NCBI GenBank assembly: GCA_934047225.1
Contig: OW203987.1
Coordinates: 5,545,501-5,609,500, forward strand
Direction of reading: 5' to 3'
From: Ypsolopha sequella
Lineage: Eukaryota > Arthropoda > Insecta > Lepidoptera > Ypsolophidae
Length of the DNA stretch: 64,000 nucleotides
Made by a program: the position numbers and the translations under genes. This document shows, one piece after another, positions 10,256 to 19,500 of this stretch (the stretch's first letter is position 1; each line of letters opens with the position of its first letter). The notes under the pieces are model-generated. The model was given only the letters and a program-made list of their open reading frames with translations, made no database searches and was not told the DNA's origin.

Positions 10256-11175
10256 TAAAACAACACATAGTTAATGAAATTCATAAAGCAGCAAGAAAAA
10301 ATTTTATACGAAGAAATGTTGTTTTAAAAGGCATAGATGATTTATGGCAAGCTGATTTAATAGATTTTAAAAATTTAAAACAGTTCAATAATGGATTTAA
10401 GTATATTTTAGTAATTTTAGATTGTTTTTCTAAATATGCTTGGGCAATACCAATTAAAACAAAAACTAAATCTGAAGTAAGTCTAGCGTTTGAAAATGTT
10501 TTCAAGAAGTCATCTCGTCATCCAATTAACTTACAAACTGATATGGGTACTGAATTTTATAATGAAAAATTTAAACAACTAATGAAGTCATTAAATATCA
10601 ATCATTATTCTACTTACTCTGTTAAAAAAGCTTCAATAGTAGAAAGGTTAATAAGAACACTGAAAACAAAATTATTTAAGAGTTTCAATTACAATGGCAG
10701 TTATAGATGGTTTGGAGAACCACTTAATAATGTAATTAAAACATATAATAATACTAAGCATCGAATAACAAAACATAAACCTATAGAGGTAAATAGTAAA
10801 ACAGCTAAAACTGTAATGGAAAATATAAAAAAATCTCAATTTACCATAAAAAATGGTTTAGCAAAGTTTAAGCCAGGAGATTATGTTAGAATCAGTAAAT
10901 ACAAAAGCGAGTTCGAAAAAGGCTATACACCTAATTGGTCATCAGAATTATTTTTGATTAAAAACATAAATAAAACGGTGCCTATTACTTACAATCTTCA
11001 AGATCTTAAGAAAGAACCAATACTAGGATGTTTTTATGAGCAGGAGCTTCAAAAAACTAAATATCCGAATGTGTATTTGATTGAAAAGATCATTAGGAAA
11101 AAAGGTAATAGTTTATTTGTGAAATGGTTAGGCTTAAAGGAAAATAGTTGGATTGATAAAAAGGCAGTGATTTAA
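10252..11175 (+). CDS. Retroviral-type integrase with C-terminal chromodomain
   Basis: The 307-aa DDE integrase inserts Polinton DNA and would make the 6-bp TSD seen here. The catalytic triad is D35 (LWQADLIDF), D97 (TDMGTEF) and E131 (ASIVERLIRT), with 33 residues between the last two. The C-terminus (about 270-307: YLIEKIIRKKGNSLFVKWLG...SWID) is a chromodomain. The N-terminal zinc-binding region usual in these enzymes is barely represented: only ~34 residues precede the first Asp. Either this lineage lost it, or translation begins otherwise; the upstream frame is taken by the 107-aa gene. The start overlaps the previous stop (ATGA). Confidence 0.93.
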   Translation: MIKQHIVNEIHKAARKNFIRRNVVLKGIDDLWQADLIDFKNLKQFNNGFKYILVILDCFSKYAWAIPIKTKTKSEVSLAFENVFKKSSRHPINLQTDMGTEFYNEKFKQLMKSLNINHYSTYSVKKASIVERLIRTLKTKLFKSFNYNGSYRWFGEPLNNVIKTYNNTKHRITKHKPIEVNSKTAKTVMENIKKSQFTIKNGLAKFKPGDYVRISKYKSEFEKGYTPNWSSELFLIKNINKTVPITYNLQDLKKEPILGCFYEQELQKTKYPNVYLIEKIIRKKGNSLFVKWLGLKENSWIDKKAVI

Positions 11176-11201
11176 ATGAAGTCATCATTTCGTTATCAGT
11201 A

Positions 11202-11927
11202 ATGCGAGGAAAAGGACTTCTCAATTATTTAATAAATAACTTGCCTTTTGAGTTACATTTACCTGGTTACAATTATTGTGGACCGGGAACAAGACTTAAA
11301 GAACGTTTATCAAGAGGTGATAAGGGTGTTAATGCGCTAGATGAAGCTTGCAAACGACACGACATAGCATATTCAAAGTACTCGGATTTGGATAGTCGAC
11401 ATAAGGCAGATTTAGAATTGATAGACATGGCTAAACGAAGACTTCGTTCAAATACTGCTAGAAGGGGAGAAAAAATGGCTTCGTGGTTAGTAAAAAAAGT
11501 TATGAAAGCAAAAGTTAAATCTGGTGGAGGAATAAAGAAATTCAAGACTGTGATTTCTAAAATACGTAGGGAACTCAAGAAGCAAAAAGCATGTAATAAA
11601 GATAAAGCTATAAAAATTGCTTATTCAGCAGCAAAAAAACTTCTTTCAGAATCAAAAGTTCAATTACCACGTGTAATACCTTTACCAAAAACAGGAGGAA
11701 TTCTACCTTTGATTCCAATTTTTGCTGGTTTGTCAGCATTAGGAACATTGGCTGGAGGAGCAGCAGGAATCGCTAAGACTGTGAATGATTATAAAGCTGC
11801 GCAAAGAAATTCACGTGAATCTGAGCGACATAATAAAATGATGGAGTCATTAGTTATAGGAAAAGGATTGTATATTAAACCGTATAAAAAGGGAGAAGGC
11901 ATATTTTTAAAACAAGCAAAAAACTGA
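11202..11927 (+). CDS. Minor capsid protein with phospholipase A2-like domain
   Basis: The 241-aa protein begins with a PLA2-like module of the parvovirus VP1 / adintovirus kind. The calcium loop is YCGPG (residues 25-29), and the catalytic His-Asp pair with partner Tyr is HDIAY (53-57). Such domains help virions breach endosomal membrane. A lysine-rich middle follows, then a hydrophobic Gly/Ala-rich segment (about 165-192, LPLIPIFAGL...GGAAGI), probably membrane-active. Gly words recur at the ends: RGKGLL at 2-7, IGKGLYI at 219-225, and KGEGIF at 230-235. These look like possible sites for the adenain-like protease encoded next. An initiator-like TCAGTA lies just before the ATG. No break seen. 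Confidence 0.88.
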   Translation: MRGKGLLNYLINNLPFELHLPGYNYCGPGTRLKERLSRGDKGVNALDEACKRHDIAYSKYSDLDSRHKADLELIDMAKRRLRSNTARRGEKMASWLVKKVMKAKVKSGGGIKKFKTVISKIRRELKKQKACNKDKAIKIAYSAAKKLLSESKVQLPRVIPLPKTGGILPLIPIFAGLSALGTLAGGAAGIAKTVNDYKAAQRNSRESERHNKMMESLVIGKGLYIKPYKKGEGIFLKQAKN

Positions 11928-12304
11928 ATGAGAGGCTACCCAATCGTGCACTTACTAATTTAGAGATTTTAAGAAATGCTGAGGATATACCGTATTTTAG
12001 AGGTGTTTTTATGAGGGACAGATTACCTCAAAAGCCTAGAAATATAGAATGCGGTATAATTAACTTGGATCAATTTAAAAACCCAGGAACTCATTGGGTG
12101 GCCTATATTAAATATAAAAATCATTGTGAATACTTTGATAGTTATGGTGATTTAAAACCACCATTAGAGCTAATAAAATATTTAAAAAAAGATAATATTT
12201 TGTACAACTATTCTAAATATCAGAATTATAATACTGTAAATTGTGGTCATTTATGTCTTTCATTTTTAAGAAATTATTGGAATAATATTGGTATAAAACA
12301 GTAA
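11924..12304 (+). CDS. Adenain-like cysteine protease lacking an ATG start
   Basis: This Ulp1/adenain-fold protease matures capsid proteins. The triad is visible as His in GTHWVAY, Asp in YFDSYGD, the oxyanion Gln in KYQNYN and Cys in NCGHLC. The first in-frame ATG is 12011. However, the frame is open to 11888, and the codons between (ERLPNRALTNLEILRN) look like genuine protease N-terminus. No in-frame ATG precedes them. At 11924 a CTG overlaps the upstream TGA as CTGA, exactly where ATGA overlaps join other genes of this element. Either CTG initiates, the start has mutated, or the shorter 97-aa form is made. Given as 126 aa from CTG. Confidence 0.85.
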   Translation: MNERLPNRALTNLEILRNAEDIPYFRGVFMRDRLPQKPRNIECGIINLDQFKNPGTHWVAYIKYKNHCEYFDSYGDLKPPLELIKYLKKDNILYNYSKYQNYNTVNCGHLCLSFLRNYWNNIGIKQ

Positions 12305-12333
12305 ACACGGTTTTTTATTGTATCATTAGCATA

Positions 12334-13005
12334 ATGTCCTTCACACTATCCATTACAGGTAATAAATCGGTTTTAACTACTAACTACGCTCCTTCGTTAC
12401 AACTTGATGGCTTATATGAATGTGCTTTGTTATATATTTCTACTTTTAATTCTATCCCAAATGTAGACAAAACAAATAATAAATTTTATTATGGTGATCA
12501 AGATGTTATTGAATTGCCTGAAGGAGCGTATGAACTTCAAGATATATGTGATTTTTTAAAAGCTAATATCAAAGATGCTACCTTAAAATTATACTGTAAC
12601 AATAATACTTTAAAAACATACATTTTCTGTTCAAAACCTATGCATTTTGAAAAAAGTAATTCTCTTGGTAAATTATTAGGATTTGACAACCAAGTATTAG
12701 ATGCATATAAATTACATCAATCACAGTCACCTATAAACATTTTGTCTACGACAGTGATAAGGATCGAATGTGATATAGTGAGTGGTTCATTTATCAATGG
12801 TGTATCAAGTCATATAATTCACGAGTTTGCGCCGAACGTACCTCCAGGATACAGAATCATCGAAGTACCAAAAAACGTTATTTATTTTCCTGTTAACCAG
12901 AACAATATAAGTTCTATGAATATAAGAATATTAGACGTCCATAACAACTTACTAAATTTGCGTGGTGAAGAAATTCAATTATATTTTCACCTGAAGAAAC
13001 AATGA
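12334..13005 (+). CDS. Penton / minor capsid protein (single jelly-roll)
   Basis: The 223-aa protein matches the Polinton penton pattern. It has an N-terminal MSFTLSITGNKSVL, an early 'LYECALLYISTFNSIPNV' strand, 'ELPEGAYELQDI', and a C-terminal 'VPKNVIYFPVN...LRGEEIQLYFHLKKQ'. It should form the vertex pentamers complementing the hexameric major capsid protein. The ATG lies 10 nt after an initiator-like TCATTA. Its stop overlaps the next small gene as ATGA at 13002. Family recognition is from pattern; no catalytic residues apply. Confidence 0.82.
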   Translation: MSFTLSITGNKSVLTTNYAPSLQLDGLYECALLYISTFNSIPNVDKTNNKFYYGDQDVIELPEGAYELQDICDFLKANIKDATLKLYCNNNTLKTYIFCSKPMHFEKSNSLGKLLGFDNQVLDAYKLHQSQSPINILSTTVIRIECDIVSGSFINGVSSHIIHEFAPNVPPGYRIIEVPKNVIYFPVNQNNISSMNIRILDVHNNLLNLRGEEIQLYFHLKKQ

Positions 13006-13154
13006 TTGACTATAAGAACGAACATAAATACAACCCACAACTTTTAACCGGAATCACTTTAAATCGAGCTACGTATAAAGAAGCAACTAAAAAGAAACCA
13101 AGCTTGACGAAAGCAAATAAACAATTTCTTAAATTTATTGGATTACTAAAATGA
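13002..13154 (+). CDS. 50-aa basic protein between penton and major capsid genes
   Basis: The short frame runs from ATG 13002 to TGA 13152-13154 and encodes 50 residues (MIDYKNEHKYNPQLLTGITL at the start, ...ANKQFLKFIGLLK at the end). It is rich in Lys and Asn. Both ends are ATGA overlaps, with the penton stop upstream and the major capsid start downstream, so it fills the gap exactly. That tiling, and the fact that it lies wholly within a tightly packed late-gene run, argues for a real gene. It is too short for routine ORF calling. Function unknown; a small virion or scaffold protein is a guess. Confidence 0.75.
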   Translation: MIDYKNEHKYNPQLLTGITLNRATYKEATKKKPSLTKANKQFLKFIGLLK

Positions 13155-14368
13155 GTATTTTAAACATAGTAAGTACACCAAACCATGACAACTCTATTGA
13201 TGGTATTGAATTTCATTCATACAAGCCATATATTACAAGTTTTAATAGAAATGATGAAATTCGCATTCCAATCAACCAACAGGATTTATATGTACTACCG
13301 TCTGCTAGTACATTATATTTGGAAGGTACTGTTAATGTTTTGAAAAAAGAAGCGAAGGAGAAAGCTAAATGCGTACATTTCACGAATAATCCGTTCTTGT
13401 ACCTTTTTCAAGACATTCGTTACGAATTAAACGGTATAGAGATAGACAAAATTAAGAATGCTGGTGTAACTACTACGATTAAGTCTCTGCTCTCAATGAA
13501 CGAAAACGAATCACGTATGGCCAAAGCTTGGGGTTGGGATATTGATGGTTCTAAAAATGATCAAGGAGGTAACTTTTCAGTTTCCATACCGCTTAGTAAT
13601 ATCCTAGGATTTGCTGAAGATTATAAAAAAGTGATAATGAACTGTAAACATGAACTTATTCTTTTGCGAAGTAACACAAATCTGAACGCTGTTAAACTAA
13701 GTACGGGTGAAGTTGTGGAAAATATAATTATGCATAAAATTGTTTGGCGTGTACCACATGTGAAAGTGTCTGACAAGGAAAGAATCAACTTACTTCGACT
13801 GTTAGAAAAGGACCGTTCCTTACATTTAGCCTTTAGAAATTGGGATTTGTATGAATATCCATTACTACCACAAACAACTAAACACACATGGTCAATAAAA
13901 ACTTCTTCTCAAATTGAAAAGCCTCGATATGTAGTTATAGCTTTACAAACAAACCGAAAGAACAGTGGAAGTGCTGATATGTCACAATTTGATCACTGTA
14001 ACTTACGTGATGTTAAGGTATATCTTAACTCTACATATTTCCCTTATGAAACCTTACAAGTGAATTTTTTGGAACAAAAGTTTGCTTTATTATACGAACA
14101 GTATGCTAGATTTCAACAGTCTTACTACGGGTGTGACAGAGTAGAGCCACTTTTGAATATCAAGCAATTCAAAGATTTAGCGCCATTGTTTGTTATTGAC
14201 TGTTCACGACAAAGTGATAACATAAAAATAGGACCTGTTGTTAACGTACGAGTGGAAATAGAGAGTAATTCTGAAATACCTGATCAGACTTCTGCATATT
14301 GTCTTATTTTAAATGATTGTATTGTAGAATACAAGCCTTTGTCTAATATAGTTAAGAAAATATCATGA
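13151..14368 (+). CDS. Major capsid protein (double jelly-roll)
   Basis: The 405-aa protein fits insect Polinton double jelly-roll capsid proteins in length and in its N-terminal pattern (GIEFHSYKPYITSFNRNDEI, then RIPINQQDLYVLPSASTLYL). The family trimerises into pseudo-hexameric capsomers of an icosahedral virion. It sits directly downstream of the penton and 50-aa genes and overlaps each neighbour by ATGA (13151 and 14365), which indicates a polycistronic structural block. The frame is uninterrupted. Fold assignment is by family recognition. Confidence 0.88.
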   Translation: MSILNIVSTPNHDNSIDGIEFHSYKPYITSFNRNDEIRIPINQQDLYVLPSASTLYLEGTVNVLKKEAKEKAKCVHFTNNPFLYLFQDIRYELNGIEIDKIKNAGVTTTIKSLLSMNENESRMAKAWGWDIDGSKNDQGGNFSVSIPLSNILGFAEDYKKVIMNCKHELILLRSNTNLNAVKLSTGEVVENIIMHKIVWRVPHVKVSDKERINLLRLLEKDRSLHLAFRNWDLYEYPLLPQTTKHTWSIKTSSQIEKPRYVVIALQTNRKNSGSADMSQFDHCNLRDVKVYLNSTYFPYETLQVNFLEQKFALLYEQYARFQQSYYGCDRVEPLLNIKQFKDLAPLFVIDCSRQSDNIKIGPVVNVRVEIESNSEIPDQTSAYCLILNDCIVEYKPLSNIVKKIS

Positions 14369-14862
14369 ATTTTCTAATCATTGATGTACAAGGCTTTAAA
14401 AACTCTAAAAACGAATTCATAGTGAAAGAATTGGCAATAGCAACTCTTGAATACACTTACATTTTTTTAGTAAAACCACCATACCCTTACCTAAAATTAA
14501 CTAAAGAAGAAAAGAGACAAGTGTCATGGATTGAAAAGAATCGAGGAATTTATTGGAGCGAAGGTTATATAGATTACAGTGAATTTAAAAAAATAACTTT
14601 TGCTTATTTAAAGAACAAAAATATTTTAGTGAAGGGTTGTGAAAAAATCAAGTGGATTAGAGAATTAAGCAATAATTGTAGAATAATAGATGTCGGCGAT
14701 AAAGGTTGTCCTAATATTAAAAACCTTCATGATATGTATGGAAGAGATCTTACAAACTTTAACTGTATACATCATAAAAATCAATGCGCTTTAAAAAATG
14801 TGTTATGTCTCAAAAAGTGGTACCATGAAAATAACATGTATGCATTTAACTTTTTTTATTGA
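14365..14862 (+). CDS. 165-aa Polinton protein of unknown function
   Basis: The protein begins MNFLIIDVQGFKNSKNEFIV and has a conserved-looking middle (PPYPYLKL...QVSWIEKNRGIYWSEGYIDY) and a His/Cys-rich tail (CIHHKNQCALKNVLCLKKWY). The opening 'IIDVQGF...VKELAI' recalls the first strand of RNase H-fold exonucleases (D at residue 7), but I cannot identify a full acidic set, so nuclease activity is only a suggestion. It overlaps the major capsid stop as ATGA and ends the rightward block. An AATAAA at 14875-14880 lies just past the stop. Confidence 0.75.
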   Translation: MNFLIIDVQGFKNSKNEFIVKELAIATLEYTYIFLVKPPYPYLKLTKEEKRQVSWIEKNRGIYWSEGYIDYSEFKKITFAYLKNKNILVKGCEKIKWIRELSNNCRIIDVGDKGCPNIKNLHDMYGRDLTNFNCIHHKNQCALKNVLCLKKWYHENNMYAFNFFY

Positions 14863-15386
14863 CACAAAAATTAAAATAAATGATTTGTTAGTCCCTATAT
14901 ACAGGAATTTTATTTTCACATCCATCCAGGTTCAAAAAGGAAATGTTGTTTTTATATAATGTAATAAATAATAGATATTTTTACTTCAAAATCAAGTATA
15001 TTTTTTCTTTTTCAAGTTCTTTTTAATTTGCATAACCATACTTTCTAACAAACGTCTTAAATTTGTATTATTTTGTAAATAAATTTCTACTTATAAATTT
15101 CAATATACTAATACTTTACGTTGAATCACACATGAAAAAATATATTTCATTGTTCTAAAAAATATTACATAATTAAGAATTAACAAAACAATTTAAATTA
15201 TTTATTTCATTTTTTCAAAATGTTGAGAAGGCGAGGTTGTCCGTCATTTTGCATTACCTGGGAAAAAATAAAAAATAAATTAAAAATAAATAAAACTAAA
15301 TACATTTTTTGTTTCACTACAAGGCAAAAATAAAAATGGAACGCATACAAATAACAAAGAAAAAATAAAAAAAGTAGTGTTATCAC
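14863..15386. other. Convergent 3' region between the two gene blocks
   Basis: AT-rich, without ORFs. AATAAA at 14875-14880 could end the rightward transcripts. TTTATT at 15201-15206 (AATAAA on minus) could end the leftward one. The minus strand also has a good 3' splice site (pyrimidine run then CCCAG) at about 15258, pairing with the donor in the next gene. Confidence 0.5.
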
Positions 15387-15647
15387 TTACTGTGATGTTG
15401 TAAAATCCGAACGTTCAGCCATTTCTTTGCTAATGAGAAAAAGCGTATGCGCCGCGTGTCTCAGCACAGGATCAGCGCTGTCGTACACGCAGTACCCGCT
15501 TTTTACAACAGTCCTCACAGCCACACTGTTGTTGTCTTCTGTGCTGTACTCCAGTATTTCTATCTTCACTTGGAACAAGGGTACCTCCTTAGCCTTTTCA
15601 CGTTCACCCAACACGCACAAATAGGAAGGTCGCGCGAAGTTGGCCAT
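15387..15647 (-). CDS. 86-aa GC-rich protein of unknown function
   Basis: The frame starts at ATG 15647 in a good context (TTTACTATGGCC) and reads MANFARPSYLCVLGEREKAK...SADPVLRHAAHTLFLISKEM...TTSQ. It is much more GC-rich than the capsid genes. The stop TAA (15389-15387) lies inside a consensus splice donor (CA|GTAAGTG). The matching acceptor CCCAG|GTAATG at 15258 would rejoin to CAG-TAA, so the protein ends identically spliced or not. The word R-x-AAHTL-x-x-(I/L)S also occurs in the spliced gene at 20419-21241. No domain recognised. It lies downstream of PolB, same strand. Confidence 0.6.
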   Translation of the reverse strand: MANFARPSYLCVLGEREKAKEVPLFQVKIEILEYSTEDNNSVAVRTVVKSGYCVYDSADPVLRHAAHTLFLISKEMAERSDFTTSQ

Positions 15648-16002
15648 AGTAAAAATCACGCGCGCACTGTTTGAAGACTAGTTGTCAAGTGAGTGAATAT
15701 TCAATGTGTCGCGCGCTGCAGCAATTCATACTTGGAATCTTACTCAGCAAAATCATGTTTGAACAAGTTTTGGGTTCATTGTGTAATTGTGTTCAAGCAA
15801 GCTCGTTTTGTTTTATTTACATGTATCAATGTTTTAACGCATAGGTAATTCGATATGAATATTTGATGATGATTTGTGACTGATATTAATTTTATTTTAT
15901 TTAAAAAAGGATGAAGTAGTAAAATAAAAAATAAAGATTAATACAGTGTTAATTTATTTTTATTAAAATGCATAATTTTTTATTACTAAGGTAGATAAGA
16001 GA

Positions 16003-16539
16003 TTACAAAAGAAATTTAAAAAAATATGCGCTGCCTATACTTACAATTTCATGCTCAATTAACATACGAGGAGAGGTCAGACAGTTTAACAAAGACATTA
16101 AATTTTGTAATGATGATATTCTTTTCATTCTTAAAGTACTTTCAACCTTATCAATAAACTTACAGGCTATAGCGTAATCTGCTACAAGTTCTGCTAATCT
16201 TAAATTAGTACACAATGCAAAAGTATTCAAAGCCTCTAAAACCATGTTAATGAAATTTATGGAACAACGTTTATCACAATACATTAGTTCAAAAAGGAAT
16301 AATTTGTTCTTATCATAAGTATTATTTACAGATACATGGAAGAGTTGCAGTTCCTTAAATTCTTGGTAAATGAGGTACCATTCTTCCAAGGATAAAAAGA
16401 AATATTCATTTTCGTTGAAAATATAAACTTGTGGCTTAAAATCTTCTTCAACCCATAGTCCTGTTTTTATCTTTATACTATTAGTGTGAGAATAAATCCG
16501 CATTAACACTACACAGTCAAATAAGAAACTTTCACTCAT
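16003..16539 (-). CDS. 178-aa Polinton protein downstream of PolB
   Basis: It begins MSESFLFDCVVLMRIYSHTN, 16 nt after the PolB stop on the same strand, so it probably shares the PolB transcript. It has mixed charged and hydrophobic helices (MVLEALNTFALCTNLRLAEL) and no motif I can name. Near its end the minus strand reads GAAATT|GTAAGTAT, a consensus donor at about 16040. Splicing there, for instance to the CTTAG near 15995, would cut off the last ~12 residues. Whether that happens cannot be told from sequence. Confidence 0.65.
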   Translation of the reverse strand: MSESFLFDCVVLMRIYSHTNSIKIKTGLWVEEDFKPQVYIFNENEYFFLSLEEWYLIYQEFKELQLFHVSVNNTYDKNKLFLFELMYCDKRCSINFINMVLEALNTFALCTNLRLAELVADYAIACKFIDKVESTLRMKRISSLQNLMSLLNCLTSPRMLIEHEIVSIGSAYFFKFLL

Positions 16540-16555
16540 TGCTTCAGTAGATAAA

Positions 16556-19500
16556 CTAAAAAAGAGAGTTCCAGTGACCCCATGATAAAGTAGACATTTT
16601 GTCTTTTAAAATAACACGTTTATCATCATTTGCTGATAATGCAATTTTGTTTTGTTGTTGTGTAAAAATTTCATGTTTAAGAGATTTGAATACAATATTA
16701 TTTTTTCTTATTACATCATTTTTCTTTAATACTTTATAGTAATCGTTAAATTTCACAGTTTTAGTTACATGCTTTTGAATTCCTTTTGCTTTTTTTAGTT
16801 CATCTTTCCTTGTTTTAATACAGTACAATTTTGATCTCAAACCGACAAACTCCGTTATCACCTGTCCACCTAGTTCATCTTTAAAGAGGCCAGGCACTTT
16901 TTTGTTTAAAATTGGAATACCATAACAATTATCTTCTTTATAATTACTTGTATCGAAGTGAGAAATAAAATGAGATTTCAAATCTTCATAAAAATTGATA
17001 CAGTCAATTGCATATAAAAAACTGTCGGTGTCACAATAGGCCATAGTTATCTTTTCTCCATAAAAAGGTTTCATTATAGAATAGTGAAAATCATACATAT
17101 GAGCCTTAGATATTTCTAATACGGAAAATCCAATGTATATAGGTTTATCTAAAGTAATTGTTTCAGGTTTCATTTGAACCGCTACAAAGTCTTCTGTGAA
17201 AATGGAAACACTATGAAAGTTGGGCCTAGCGATCAATTGTTCTGCACATACACTCTTCTTTGTTTTATTCCTAGAATCGTTCCACTTGTTGACTAACTTT
17301 ACATCAACTCTTTTCTCGACATCTTCCAATGTCTTTCCAAAAATACTATTATTAAGTAGTTTAAAAAAATCTTGTTCAAATGTAGATTTTGCCTTTTTTC
17401 GTAACTCAGTATTCATGTCAATGTATTGTTTTAAGTATTGACCTTGTTTGAACTGGATGACTCTGTGTACTTTTTTTAATATCAATCCATGCTTAATGCA
17501 TATTTTTAGATGAGCAAAATGGATGACATATTGGAATTTATCATATAAATTTGGAATTAATTTTGAAGTTTTAGAACCCGGTGGAGTGAACTTCTGAGCA
17601 CAAAATGGAATGTCGTTATGGTAATCATGTAAATGTTCCGGATATTCTAAATCAACTTCCAGAATGTAACCAACGTCACCGTCAATGGGTAGACTGTAAA
17701 AATTCATTTTAGCAATTTCCGACTGACTTAATAGTTTAAAATCTGATAAAGGTAAATAATCACACATTGCATAACCATAGAGATTATTACAATCAATGTA
17801 AATTAAAAAATTGTTTTTAGCTGACGGGTCGTAACTTGTCAAGTATTTGTTATTGGCTTTTGAGTATCTAGTGGAACATAAACATATTCCACCACGAATA
17901 CCTTTTTGGATCATTCTTATTATTTCCAAGTCGTTTATTAATTCTAACTTTACACCTGTTTTTAATAACATTGCGTCAAAACTTAAACTAGAAGCTGTCA
18001 GATAGAAACTTGGATCAAGTTTATAGGTTGCCTTACAAGTTTTTCGAAAACTTTCAAACACATCAGCAAGTAAAAGGACGTCTGACTTGATATATAAGTC
18101 AGTGTATTCTCCTAAATTATGGATATTAAAATAATGCCAAACATTTTTTGCATGTTCGTAATCTAAATCTGAAATATTGCTGTTATTTAATGTACTATAA
18201 AAACGTTCTTGAGGGGGGAGCTGATTTTCTTCATAGGTATTCCAGGTAGTCATATATTCATAAGGATACACTCCTTTCCGTCTTATAAGGGCAAAATTTT
18301 CGTGGGAGGGAAAAAAGCTTGATAAATGTGTAAAACTATCATTACTTAAGTTTGCAGCAAGTTTTTCTAAGCTAGTGCTTAAAAACTTGAACGAATCAAC
18401 AAAACGAACTGGCATGAAATCCTCATTATTAATGAGAAAAAATTTTGTAAATGATATGTAATTTTCTTTATTTTTTGCTATAACTTTTATCCTACCAGAT
18501 AATTTACCTAATTGTCGAATAAAGAGATGACTGTCATAACCAGATAAATTATGAAAAAAAACTGGAACGAACTTTGGCAGACGAAACTTAATGTTGCAAT
18601 ATGAATGAGCTGCACCTCTATAGCGTCCAGTAAGATGACAATGATCTCTCACCTTGTCATCAAATAATATTTTATCACAAAGAAAACAAAGTTTTGCTTG
18701 AGCAAAATTAACTCTATCTTCATCAGTTAGACGTATTGGCAATGGGGACTCGAAAATATTGTAAATATCAGTAATATCAAGCAGTAGCGATTCTAAAAAC
18801 TTTTCTACACAATCATGTCCTCGGTAGGATACGTATTTGTTACGTGCGCTATTGTACGAACATACTATATAGTAAGCAAAAGCAGCTGGTACGTGTTGTT
18901 GCAGAGATGTCGTGAAACTTGATCCAGGTTCGGACTCATTCTCAGCTGGTTTTAATAATGACTCGAAGTCAGCGTATATAACAAAAGGCATATCTTGCAT
19001 TCGTTCATAATTTTTGAATTGAATGAGCGTCCCTTCATTAGGTAATATAGTTGCAACACCGTTGCAAACATGAGCTTCCAGTTTATGATTGTTATCAAAA
19101 AATATCATACAATCCTCGCAGAAGTATATTTTTGAATGATGTTTAGTAAGTTGTTGGCGAAGTAATTTGGATAAATTTTTTATTAAACAGTAATGAGTAC
19201 GTTCACCATTTTCAATGAAAAGTAAATTAACATGATGTTGTTTTCGACATTCAGTTTTATACAATGGTCCAACAATTTTAGTATTATTTTTAAGACCATA
19301 AATATTTACACTTATGCCAGGATTATTTTTTTCAAAAATTCTGATATCCGAAAATCCTACTGGAAAAGTCATGTTTTTAACATTAAGGGCACTTTCAAAA
19401 TGTGGGTAAGCGGATGTTCGATGTGCATTATTTTTTGCCGGGAACAGCGCTGCCATGATACACCATAAAAAGCAAAAGTTATCTGCATTTTGAATGTTAA

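Noticed and set aside
15387..15659. LxCxE-type retinoblastoma-binding motif in the 86-aa protein
   Set aside because: The sequence YLCVLGE does not have the required spacing.
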